A stretch of DNA of 64,000 nucleotides from Segatella baroniae B14. Lineage in GTDB: Bacteria > Bacteroidota > Bacteroidia > Bacteroidales > Bacteroidaceae. Positions 27,510-36,372 of this stretch are shown one piece after another. The notes beneath the pieces are model-generated. The model worked only from the letters and a program-made list of their open reading frames with translations, had not been told where the DNA came from and did no database searches. The stretch spans positions 2,501 through 66,500 of the forward strand of contig NZ_CP091800.1 of assembly GCF_022024235.1 (NCBI RefSeq), read 5' to 3'. Made by a program: the position numbers and the translations under genes. Every line of letters starts with the position of its first letter. The first letter of the stretch is position 1.

Positions 27510-30500
27510 AATAGTTTTTATTTGCTATAAAATTACCTTTTAAAATCAAAGCATACAATCCTTGAAGTCCATAATTCGCTAAAAACAAATCATTTAATGC
27601 ACGAGAATGCCATAGGTGATGCAATTCATGTTTAAGTACATTACCCAAATTGCTATTTCCCGTTACTGTATATGGACTAAAACCTGCACTAACTTCATAT
27701 AATTGGCCGTCATGCATAGATTGTGTAGGTTGGAAAGTATCCATTAGACCGCCTGTATATTCAAATGTTAGATTATCAGTATTAAAATGGACTTTCCCAC
27801 CGGCAACCGTATTAACAAGGCCAAAGGCATTTATCGCAATGTTTCCAAGATTATTTTCCCATTGCAGCAACCTTTGTCCTTTACCCAATGTCAAGTTTAT
27901 AGGACCTAATCCTAATGTAACTCTTGAAAAGAGTCCTTTATTCGAAGCCCAATTATTCCCGACTGATTGACTTACAGTTCCAATCATCTGATAACCGAGT
28001 TTTCCGGCTAACTTGCCTAAACGAGACGCAGCACCAAAGCCCTTAACCATTCCAAATCCTCCAGTTATTGCCCATGCACCTGTTGCAAGTCCAACGATTC
28101 CTGCCTTCCATGCACCATCCCAACTACCACCAGTAATTGCATTATATGCGATGTTTATGCTACCACTATTCAGAATAGAACTGGTTATACCTGCAGACTT
28201 AGCCACGACCTCAGTGCCATTTACTGTAGTAGTAAGGCCTGTTATTCCACCAGAAGATGCCAATGCTGAAGAAACACCATAACCAATTGTTGCGCCAATA
28301 ATTCCACCGACAATGGCACCTTTCCAAGCATTGGAGTTCCAGTTCCAAAATGCAGCAGTTCCTGATTGTATGGAAGCCCCAGCATAAGCTCCTATAATGG
28401 CACCTGCTATAACAGGAACGAACCATGCCAATTCCCCGCTCGGATCTGTATACTTCAGCGGATTGTTCAGGCAATAACTGTAGCGGTTGAAGTTTTGGCT
28501 GTTATCCGGCATCTGAACATAGTTGTCAGGGCTGAAGAATCTGCCCAACACAGGGTCGTATAACCGACCGTTCATATTAATAATGTCGAACTCATTCAAC
28601 ATCTCATGCCCCGTGTAGCCACGGTGCAAGCCTATGGTGTTGAGAGTCACCGTCTGCTTGCCCCACACATCGTATGAAGCATCGAAGACTTTTGCGCCAT
28701 TCTCGTCCATAACGGAGAGGATGCTCCCTAAATTGTCCGTGAAGGCAAGATAAGTTTTTACCGTGCCGTTCTCCCTGATGACGATGGTGTTGCCGTCAAG
28801 GTAATAGAACTCGCGTGGTTTGCCATCTTCTGTAATCTTTTCGTATTCCCCGGCATAGACTGTTGTCCTGACATCCGTACCATTATGCGACAACTCCGAA
28901 TACCATCTTTGTTGATCCGGACCGTATGCGAAATCCATCCTGAGATTTTTGCCTGCATCTTCTATCAATTCAATTTTTCCAAAGTCATTGAAGGAAGTAG
29001 TCAGAGCATCACTCGGTATCTTCCCATCAGTGTTTTCCACCTCTGTCACAGCATGTGGACAGGTATTCTTATCGTAAGAGAAATTACCTACTCCAGTTTT
29101 GAAAAGTATATTTCCGTTTGGTGCATAATTTATCTTCATGGTTTCTGTTGCCCCATTTTTCACAGAAACAAGCCTGTCTAGATTGTCGTAGCCGAAGGTT
29201 TCCTGCGGGTTGTTGGTTCTCTTGCGTGACAACAAGTTATCGGTAGCACCGTCGTAGGTTCCGTCGAAGGACTCCAGGACGCTCGTACCGCGCATTATCT
29301 TCACATTGCTTTCATATCCCCGTGCATCGCGAGTCTGCATGGCAGTGAGTTTACCCATAAACGATGTACTAGTTACAAGGCCGTCTGTACTCTCTACCTT
29401 ATAGATGACCTTGTCGCCTATCACTGACTGTGCCTTGAAGCCATAATTATCATATAGATACGACTCTTCTAATCCACCAGGATATATAGTCTTGGCGAGC
29501 TGATTGCTGCTGTTGTAGGCGTATGAGAAACTATAAGTGCCATACCCATTCACATTGCGCTTCTCCGTAACAACACGGCCAAATTTGTCATGGGTATATT
29601 CAACGGAGTTATTGTCCAAAGCCTGTTTTACCAACCTCAACTTTTCGTTGCCTACAGTACCATAAGTATATACAATGGTTTTCTTCCCGATTTGCGTAGA
29701 TACCAAGCGTCCCAAATTGTCATAGCTGTTAGTAGTCTTGATACCTCTTCCGTCGGTCTGTGTCAGCAATGTGCCATCGGCTGCATATGTGTAACTTGAA
29801 GTCCCTGCATCTGGATCAGAGAGAGATAACTGATTACCGGCAGTATCGTAGGTCATAGTCACAGTAGAGCCCTGTGTCCTTACACTGCTTGGCTTGCCTA
29901 TGGAAGAATATCGGTATTCGACCTCACCGACAGGATCAGATGACTTAATGACATTGCCCCATGCATCGAAAGTCTTGGTATAGGCACGCCCTGCAATGGT
30001 CGTGGTAACTGAACGGTTTCCGTATGAGTATGAAGTTGACTTGCCGGAGCTCAGCACATCCGTGACGACTCTTCCACGTTCGTCATAGGTGAGATTTTGT
30101 GTAATGGTCAATTTCCCCGTTTTATTCTCGACACGTGAAACCTGCCCCTTGCCGTTATAGGTTGTAGTCCTGGAAACAGGCATTCCCTTGGCACCAAACG
30201 TCTCCTGCAAGACCTCATGGGCTCCCTTGTCATACCATGTTGTTACAGAAGGCTTGCCCGTAGTGGTTTCTTTTGTATAATATTTCTTACTGTTGGTCGT
30301 TCCCCAACCTGTTTCATAGGTTGTCTGTGTGCCGTCAGCCGACAGAGCAGTCAGTCTCCTTCCCCAACCGTCATAAGTATATTTGGTGGTTAGTATATTG
30401 GAAGGTTCTGTAGCGTCGCTCTCTGTCAGTACATTGCCCCACAAGTCATACGTAAAGGTATTGACAGCAGAAGCTGGGTTGGTATAACTTTTAATGACGA

Positions 30501-33500
30501 AACGCCCCGATGCGTCATAGTCATTGTATTTTGTTATTGTTTTTACTCCGCTTCCTGTGATAACCGATGAAAGAACATTACCATACGCATCGTATGTTGA
30601 TGTAGTCTTGAGCGCCATATTGGTTGCACTGTTCACGGTAGAAGAAAGCACATTGCCCTTGTCATCATAACTATAAGTTGTAACAGTTGTATATGGTGCC
30701 GGGTCATCTGCATGTTTCTGTGACATGGTTAATGTAGCAGGCAACCAAACTCCAGCCTTATTCTGATAGCCAGAATAGGAAACCTTCTTATACATTTTGT
30801 CACCGTCATTTTTTACGGTTTCATCAACAATAACACCTTTCGATACATCATAGTTAGAAAGAGTTGTAACCGTATTTCCATCCAAATCTGTCATGTCCTT
30901 CTTGGACACATAAGCAAAGTAATTCTTGCCGGACCTTGATACAGAATAGGTCGAGACAACCGTGCCCGTATTCTTCCCAACCGAGCTTGAAATCTTGATT
31001 TCCGTTGGGATCCAGAGGCTCTCGTCCCATTTAGTAATGCTGTTTACTTTCTTTGTACCTAACGTTGTATTCTCATTGGTTACCGTATTGAAGCCAAGCA
31101 TTCCCTTACCTGCGATATGCAGTCTAAGGTCTTCATAGAAATATTTGGTCGTCTGGGTACCAATCGAACCGTTGTCACCCGTTACCGTTTCCACAACCGA
31201 CAGTGGAAGGGTATAGGTGTTAACCGGATATGTGCTTTTAATGCTCTTTTTATAGACAGCAGGGGTTGTAGCACTTGCATACTGGATGTAGCTGTTGTTG
31301 CCCATGCCATCAGAAATACCTGTAATCTTCCCAACCTGCGACAGGTTATATCCTGACTTATAGACATTGATTTTCTCACTGAACGTATTGTTAGCGTTGT
31401 TCAGCATGTTACCGTAATTTGCAAGTTCCGGATATCCATCGCCATCAAAGTCGCCAAGGAAAGTAGAGCTCTCATTAGCGTCGTCCTCCCGGTTTTTAGT
31501 ATAGCTGCTGACCAATTTTAGATTTGACCCCGTAGAATAGAGCCATCTCACCTGAGTGTTTGTATATTCATTCCTGAATTTAGGGAATCCCCGATGTCTG
31601 TATCCGGCCTTACAAACCATCACGTCAGTACGACCGTCATGATCTATATCGCAAGTCATCAAGGTAAATCTACTGTCATCTTTGTTGGATGCATGGTCTG
31701 AAACTCCGATGTCTACTGACTTTGTATGAGTAAAAGTACCATTACCATTGTTGTGTGCTATCCAAAGACAGGATTCCCCCGACTTGTTGTAGACGAAGTC
31801 CGTTAATCCGTCACCGTCGAAGTCGCCTTGCTGAATCCTCCAATAATTACCAAAGTCCGTACTCGACTTTGTGTTATTCTCTGTAAATCTCGATGCGACA
31901 GCAGTCCCTCCATTATTGAAATAGATTTTATAGCCGCCATTATATAGTAGTATCAGGTCAGAGAGCCCGTCATTGTTATAGTCACCGGCAAAAACCTTTT
32001 CAATGTCTTTGCTCACACCTTGTGGTAAAGTAAACTTTACTTCCATACAGTTTAGTGCCGTTCCACCGGCAAGCTGTACTATAGTACATGGATAGTAATT
32101 GCCCTTTTTACGTTGTTCCACACACACGACGTCATCCTTACCGTTGCCGTCAACATCAAAGGTTGCAAACAAAGGGGCTCTGTCCGTTGACTGGAGGTTT
32201 ACAGCAAAAGCATGTAACCCTACCCTTCCAGCCACAACATCGCTTCCCTTAACTATGTAGAAAACAGCCTGGTTCCAATGACCTGTTGCCGCATTTTGGA
32301 ATGGAAACACCAGATCATTGTATCCATCTCCGTCAAAGTCCATGACCGATGCCCCTCCAAACATGGATTTGATGACATCCATGGATATACCGGAGGGCAA
32401 CGTATAAACCAGAGGGGAATCGTAGGTTACGTTTCCTGTAGATGAAAGTTTACTTCTGCTAACATATACATAAGTATAGCGGTCCCAACTGCCACCACCA
32501 GCCCAGACGGCAGTTGTAACTTTCACAGGTGCTATCCTTATGATATCACTGACGCCATCGCCATTGAGGTCTGCCGAGAGAAATTTCCTGTTGGTTTCCT
32601 CCACGAAACTGCTGCCATCCTTTGTCGGTACATTCAGCTGGGATGAGTTGACTGTAGAGGAAGGCAGATACTGCCAAGTAAATTTAACAGGAGGTAGTTT
32701 TTCTCCCTTCCCATTTGCTTCCTCGACCGTTACAAGGCGTGTCCACTTGCCGCTGGACAGGTCCGAATTGTCATTATAGGTAAATGTGTATTTACGATAT
32801 ACAGTATTGTTACTTGTTGTTATAACGGACGAAAGGCACATGTCTGTCTTTCCTTGCTGATCTTCAACAGCAAACGGCCTTGCATTTTCCCCAAGGCTCC
32901 GATACATGAAGCTGATTTGGTTGACTATTCCACGACTCTTCGCCGAATTTGTACCATAGACAATAGTAGTAGGTCTAATACTTAGATTGCTGATGGCATA
33001 CTCATAAGTTATGTAATTGGAGTATTTGTCAGTTGCCTTGTTGATATACCATGAGGCAATACGCGAATAGCCACTTTTATTCCTGTAGGCTATTCTTGAA
33101 TTTGGTGAATTGCCGTACTGGTAGGTCATACCGGTATTGGTCATTATCTCAAACCACGTCGTTGCTGTACTATTGCTGTAATTGCCATGTACGACAACTT
33201 TTGTAAATGGATTCCCTTCTACTGTATAGGTAGCTCCATTTTGACCAGAAGTGCCGGACTGGAGAATCAAGCGTTTACCATCAAGATAAAAATTATCGCT
33301 TGCTGTATATGTAATTCCTGATTGTCTGCCATCATGGAATAAATCGTTCCCGCCTCGGGTAATGGCAGAGATTCCTGTTATATTGAATCCGTATCCTACA
33401 AGTCCATATCTACCAGACTGACTATTATAACTTACACCGATAGAAGGGGTAAGACTACCACCATTAGGTGCAGATATATTAATACTATAAACTGCAGCTC

Positions 33501-33831
33501 CTGAATTATTTACACTAAGTGATCCCTTAGGACTACCAACATCATAGGTACTGGACGTAGACGTTGATGGATTTGGCATAACTGGTTTATCAGGATGAAT
33601 CGGTAGTATTGGGTCTCCTGGATCGATAGGATGAACAGGACCGATTGGGTCTATTGGTTCAAATGGCTTATCAGGATTTGGATAGAGCTTATCAAATGTA
33701 TTAGACGTAGCTGATAGTATCTGGGGCTTAGCTATTGTATTGATGGAATCATTGCTAGCATTCACTGAAATTGTACTCACCAAGCCTGTTACAACATAAA
33801 ATAGAAGTGATCGAAGTAAATTTCTTTTCAT
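27466..33831 (-). CDS. Full-length secreted RHS/YD-repeat toxin with HExxH tip
   Basis: 2,121 aa. Order: signal peptide (about 1-25), Pro-rich linker (about 48-90), SpvB-like domain (about 100-330), FG-GAP/VCBS-type repeats with DxNGDGxSD and DFDGDGxxE motifs (about 420-795), YD repeats (about 1090-1700), and RHS core ending CLNNPLKYTDPSG near 1799. The variable tip (1800-2121) has a Gly/Ala-rich pretoxin part and HELHH at 2068-2072, a zinc-peptidase motif. Large RHS proteins form a shell that holds the C-terminal toxin. A Sec signal rather than a PAAR or T6SS domain implies Sec-dependent export, perhaps with T9SS. It overlaps the T9SS-sorted protein upstream by ATGA and the lipoprotein downstream. 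This is the only intact RHS gene of the island. Confidence 0.88.
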   Translation of the reverse strand: MKRNLLRSLLFYVVTGLVSTISVNASNDSINTIAKPQILSATSNTFDKLYPNPDKPFEPIDPIGPVHPIDPGDPILPIHPDKPVMPNPSTSTSSTYDVGSPKGSLSVNNSGAAVYSINISAPNGGSLTPSIGVSYNSQSGRYGLVGYGFNITGISAITRGGNDLFHDGRQSGITYTASDNFYLDGKRLILQSGTSGQNGATYTVEGNPFTKVVVHGNYSNSTATTWFEIMTNTGMTYQYGNSPNSRIAYRNKSGYSRIASWYINKATDKYSNYITYEYAISNLSIRPTTIVYGTNSAKSRGIVNQISFMYRSLGENARPFAVEDQQGKTDMCLSSVITTSNNTVYRKYTFTYNDNSDLSSGKWTRLVTVEEANGKGEKLPPVKFTWQYLPSSTVNSSQLNVPTKDGSSFVEETNRKFLSADLNGDGVSDIIRIAPVKVTTAVWAGGGSWDRYTYVYVSRSKLSSTGNVTYDSPLVYTLPSGISMDVIKSMFGGASVMDFDGDGYNDLVFPFQNAATGHWNQAVFYIVKGSDVVAGRVGLHAFAVNLQSTDRAPLFATFDVDGNGKDDVVCVEQRKKGNYYPCTIVQLAGGTALNCMEVKFTLPQGVSKDIEKVFAGDYNNDGLSDLILLYNGGYKIYFNNGGTAVASRFTENNTKSSTDFGNYWRIQQGDFDGDGLTDFVYNKSGESCLWIAHNNGNGTFTHTKSVDIGVSDHASNKDDSRFTLMTCDIDHDGRTDVMVCKAGYRHRGFPKFRNEYTNTQVRWLYSTGSNLKLVSSYTKNREDDANESSTFLGDFDGDGYPELANYGNMLNNANNTFSEKINVYKSGYNLSQVGKITGISDGMGNNSYIQYASATTPAVYKKSIKSTYPVNTYTLPLSVVETVTGDNGSIGTQTTKYFYEDLRLHIAGKGMLGFNTVTNENTTLGTKKVNSITKWDESLWIPTEIKISSSVGKNTGTVVSTYSVSRSGKNYFAYVSKKDMTDLDGNTVTTLSNYDVSKGVIVDETVKNDGDKMYKKVSYSGYQNKAGVWLPATLTMSQKHADDPAPYTTVTTYSYDDKGNVLSSTVNSATNMALKTTSTYDAYGNVLSSVITGSGVKTITKYNDYDASGRFVIKSYTNPASAVNTFTYDLWGNVLTESDATEPSNILTTKYTYDGWGRRLTALSADGTQTTYETGWGTTNSKKYYTKETTTGKPSVTTWYDKGAHEVLQETFGAKGMPVSRTTTYNGKGQVSRVENKTGKLTITQNLTYDERGRVVTDVLSSGKSTSYSYGNRSVTTTIAGRAYTKTFDAWGNVIKSSDPVGEVEYRYSSIGKPSSVRTQGSTVTMTYDTAGNQLSLSDPDAGTSSYTYAADGTLLTQTDGRGIKTTNSYDNLGRLVSTQIGKKTIVYTYGTVGNEKLRLVKQALDNNSVEYTHDKFGRVVTEKRNVNGYGTYSFSYAYNSSNQLAKTIYPGGLEESYLYDNYGFKAQSVIGDKVIYKVESTDGLVTSTSFMGKLTAMQTRDARGYESNVKIMRGTSVLESFDGTYDGATDNLLSRKRTNNPQETFGYDNLDRLVSVKNGATETMKINYAPNGNILFKTGVGNFSYDKNTCPHAVTEVENTDGKIPSDALTTSFNDFGKIELIEDAGKNLRMDFAYGPDQQRWYSELSHNGTDVRTTVYAGEYEKITEDGKPREFYYLDGNTIVIRENGTVKTYLAFTDNLGSILSVMDENGAKVFDASYDVWGKQTVTLNTIGLHRGYTGHEMLNEFDIINMNGRLYDPVLGRFFSPDNYVQMPDNSQNFNRYSYCLNNPLKYTDPSGELAWFVPVIAGAIIGAYAGASIQSGTAAFWNWNSNAWKGAIVGGIIGATIGYGVSSALASSGGITGLTTTVNGTEVVAKSAGITSSILNSGSINIAYNAITGGSWDGAWKAGIVGLATGAWAITGGFGMVKGFGAASRLGKLAGKLGYQMIGTVSQSVGNNWASNKGLFSRVTLGLGPINLTLGKGQRLLQWENNLGNIAINAFGLVNTVAGGKVHFNTDNLTFEYTGGLMDTFQPTQSMHDGQLYEVSAGFSPYTVTGNSNLGNVLKHELHHLWHSRALNDLFLANYGLQGLYALILKGNFIANKNYYEDFVDSYSWWPTH

Positions 33832-34244
33832 TGCTTTACAATTTTCCAGGTTGAAGACTCTCCATTAAAGACTACTTGAAGAAGATAAACTCCATTAGGA
33901 CGACCGTTCAGATTGAATTCTGTAGTAGAACCAGCATTTTTTTTCTGAGCAACCAATTCCCCAGTTGACGAATATACTGCCAAATCACAGCAATCATCAC
34001 CATGTAATTTTGTAATACTAACACGAAGGGTACCCTGAGAATAGTTAGGAATAATTTGTACCTTTCTGTCGCCAAAATCATCGGTAAAAGAATCATGTCG
34101 TGCCGCTGCATTTGATTTTGCCTTAGGCATAACAATTACTCTTTCTATCCGATTACCAGACATATCATAACTATACCTTATCTTCCCCTGAGCAGAGGAT
34201 AAGAAAGGTATAGCTGAAAACATGAGTAAGAATAGTGGTTTCAT
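33828..34244 (-). CDS. Small T9SS C-terminal-sorting-domain protein coupled to RHS
   Basis: 138 aa. A signal peptide (1-18, ending SSAQ) is followed by GKIRYSYDMSGNRIERVIV, a stretch resembling one YD repeat, then a basic linker and a T9SS type A sorting domain (about 62-138: VQIIPNYSQGTLRVSITKL, YSSTGELV, NGVYLLQVVFNG, KIVKQ). Such domains target proteins across the outer membrane by the type IX system. The stop codon overlaps the RHS ATG, so the two are made together. A carrier or cap that helps surface display of the RHS protein is a reasonable guess, but only the coupling and the domain are seen. Confidence 0.8.
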   Translation of the reverse strand: MKPLFLLMFSAIPFLSSAQGKIRYSYDMSGNRIERVIVMPKAKSNAAARHDSFTDDFGDRKVQIIPNYSQGTLRVSITKLHGDDCCDLAVYSSTGELVAQKKNAGSTTEFNLNGRPNGVYLLQVVFNGESSTWKIVKQ

Positions 34245-34286
34245 CGTTAAACTTTTCCTTTAAAATTAAAAAATGATTTATGTTTT

Positions 34287-34311
34287 AAAAAAATACTATT
34301 TGATAAATAGT
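34287..34311 (-). terminator. Terminator upstream of the RHS operon
   Basis: On the minus strand ACTATTT and AAATAGT form a 7-bp stem with a 3-nt loop, followed by ATTTTTTT. The AT-rich stem makes it weak. It separates the lipoprotein relic at 34324 from the RHS operon. Confidence 0.5.
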
Positions 34312-34323
34312 GTAATAAGCTTG

Positions 34324-34694
34324 TTATTCGTTTTTAGCCAAAAGTGGACCAAGACGAGTGTTATTGGACATGATAGCATAACCACCATTATCCTTAAAAT
34401 TGAAGACATAGACATAATTAGAGTCTACGTTCTCTCCAGAAGTACTACGGCTTACGAGTTTCTGAGTACTATACCCTTCAGCTATCTGTGGAATCTGCCC
34501 TTTATTTGCTCGAGTAGATTGAATAAAAAGAGAACGAAGAATAGATTCCAAGGAATCTTTTGCAGCATCAAACGTTAAGTGAGTAGACTTTTCTGCTGTA
34601 GGTTCGAACCCGGGAATTGGATCAGATACACATCCTTCCGACGGCATCCGATCAGGAGAACGATAAATAATAAAAAAGATAAAAATTGTTTCAT
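34324..34694 (-). pseudogene. Frameshifted lipoprotein resembling a C10-protease propeptide (Spi-like inhibitor)
   Basis: From ATG 34694 the frame reads MKQFLSFLLFIVLLIGC, a lipoprotein signal, then drifts off. In another frame from about 34650 it continues SDPIPGFEPTAEKSTHLTFD and NYVYVFNFKDNGGYAIMSNN, ending LLAKNE. The second part matches the N-terminal pro-domain of streptopain-type (C10) cysteine proteases of Bacteroidetes. Stand-alone copies of that domain act as inhibitors (Spi). Ending just there suggests an inhibitor-like or truncated protease gene. The frameshift near 34645 breaks it unless it is a sequencing error. Confidence 0.55.
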
Positions 34695-34924
34695 AATGGT
34701 TATTTTAATAAAATCTCTCTTTGCATGCGAAATTACTAATTTATCACGAAAAAAACAAACATATTGAATGTTTTTTTAAATAAAAAATATAATTTACTGA
34801 GTCCCCTTTAAAATGAGATTCCAACGAAAACCGCCTTGCATCTTGCAAATGTTCAGTTTCATGTTACCGTGTTCCTTTGCGAACTTTCGTTTTTCAGGAC
34901 TTTGATAGCTCGGTTCACACCATT

Positions 34925-34977
34925 GAAACGCGCCAGACATCACGCATATAATGGAAACTAAAAAACACTTGTCTCAT
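34925..34977 (-). pseudogene. Start of a TIR-like (DUF1863/ThsB-type) gene, relic
   Basis: ATG 34977 starts MRQVFFSFHYMRDVWR, which matches the very conserved beginning of TIR-like DUF1863 proteins (typically RKVFFSFHY.RD.WR), some of which serve in Thoeris-type defence. After about 20 codons a stop follows and the rest of the domain is absent. A second frame continues for about 45 codons (AFQWCEPSYQSPEKRKFAKE) without recognisable family. The remaining 34695-35034 spacer shows no other gene. Confidence 0.45.
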
Positions 34978-35034
34978 ATTAGTTTAAAACTCTATTTCTT
35001 TCTACTTTAGAATTATCGTGTAGAAAAAAAATGG

Positions 35035-36279
35035 TTAATCCGAAAAATGAATTCCTTTCAATAGTTCCAGTGCAATACGTTTTTCGTCACCTTTCAAAGC
35101 TAAAATCATGTGTCTAACTTTTTCGTTCACATTCTCCATGTCCTCAGTTTCTTTCATCTCATAAGTTAACAACGCCTTTCCCAAGTCTGTTAGGTAATAC
35201 TTTTGGTTGGGGCTTGTTGGTTTATTTGGATAGCATTTCAGAACTTTTGTTCCAGCTTCTTTATAAGTAATACGATTTCCATTACGTTGATTATTATACA
35301 TCGCATTAGCCTGAGACTCTGGACTTCTTACTGTACTTGTAACATGGATCACAGTTAATCCTGCTTCAGCCATAGCTTCTATAATAATTGAACGTGATAA
35401 AACCGAAACCTTTCCTGCATCTGATCGTTTATTAAATAAAATGCTACGACGTGGACATGAACCTTTACAAACAACTTCTTGTAAAGGTTCTTTAGCTTCT
35501 AATGTTCCGTCAGGCAATGTCCTTGCATATCCTGTCCCTCCATCACCAGGTCCTCCATCATGTGCCAGATGATTGAATGCTGCAATTTGTAAACCAGACA
35601 AAGCTCCTTCAAGAAAATTACCTCCAGAAATCCAAACTGCCATGCCTCCCATTGCTGCCGTCGAAGAAACCATCTGCCAAGTCTCCAGACCCTTTATGGT
35701 CTTCGCATACGATCCGATGCCTGAAGCTGCGGCATCGGAAACAAAAGCACTGGCAAAGTTTCCCCCGTCCAAGGTAGAGACCACTCCGCTTGCCAGTCCA
35801 TGGGATCCTGCACGCAACATCTCTTTGCCAAAACTGCCCGCACTGCCGAAAGCAGCCCCTATGCCATAGGAGGCCGCCGACGACAAGAGGCTCAATCCTC
35901 CGGCCTTCCATACACTCTCGCCATTATATGCCGCCTGCATCATGCTGCTTGCCATATTGAATACAGCAAAGGCTATCACGGCATCATCAATACCAAAGAG
36001 ATTGCCACTGGGGTCTGTGTATTTCAGCGGATTGTTCAGACAGTAGTTGTAGCGGTTGAAGTTCTGGCTGTTGTCCGGCATCTGAACATAGTTGTCGGGA
36101 CTGAAGAATCTGCCAAGAATAGGGTCGTATAACCGACCGTTCATGTTGATGATGTCAAACTCCATGAGCATCTCGTGTCCCGTGTAGCCACGGTGCAAGC
36201 CTATGGTATTGAGCGTAACAGTCTGTCTGTCCCACGCATCGTAGGAGGCTTCGAAGACCTTCGTCCCATTCTCATCCAT
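35035..36279 (-). CDS. Orphan RHS 3' cassette D with a tip resembling D-Ala-D-Ala carboxypeptidase (M15-like)
   Basis: 414 aa from ATG 36279. RHS homology begins just upstream at the codons for DNLGSILSVMDENG and runs to CLNNPLKYTDPSG (about residue 92). A hydrophobic, Gly/Ala-rich pretoxin region (about 93-230) differs from cassettes A-C. The tip has GLTVIHVTSTVRSPESQANA, resembling the S.yRS...Q motif of M15-type peptidoglycan peptidases, but the downstream zinc motif (HxxGxAxD, WH) is not obvious, so the assignment is weak. No signal peptide. No clear partner immunity gene: the next genes downstream are a TIR-like relic and the broken Spi-like lipoprotein. Confidence 0.62.
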   Translation of the reverse strand: MDENGTKVFEASYDAWDRQTVTLNTIGLHRGYTGHEMLMEFDIINMNGRLYDPILGRFFSPDNYVQMPDNSQNFNRYNYCLNNPLKYTDPSGNLFGIDDAVIAFAVFNMASSMMQAAYNGESVWKAGGLSLLSSAASYGIGAAFGSAGSFGKEMLRAGSHGLASGVVSTLDGGNFASAFVSDAAASGIGSYAKTIKGLETWQMVSSTAAMGGMAVWISGGNFLEGALSGLQIAAFNHLAHDGGPGDGGTGYARTLPDGTLEAKEPLQEVVCKGSCPRRSILFNKRSDAGKVSVLSRSIIIEAMAEAGLTVIHVTSTVRSPESQANAMYNNQRNGNRITYKEAGTKVLKCYPNKPTSPNQKYYLTDLGKALLTYEMKETEDMENVNEKVRHMILALKGDEKRIALELLKGIHFSD

Positions 36280-36372
36280 AACGGAGAGGATGCTCCCTAA
36301 ATTGTCCGCGAGAACACAAAAATTTTAGAACATCGAGGATGGCTCTGATTTGTCCACCCTCGATGTTGTTAT

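Noticed and set aside
27466..33831. Type VI secretion RHS effector
   Set aside because: There is no PAAR or VgrG-related segment, and the N-terminus is a Sec signal peptide with SpvB-like and FG-GAP domains; a T9SS-sorted partner is encoded next to it instead.
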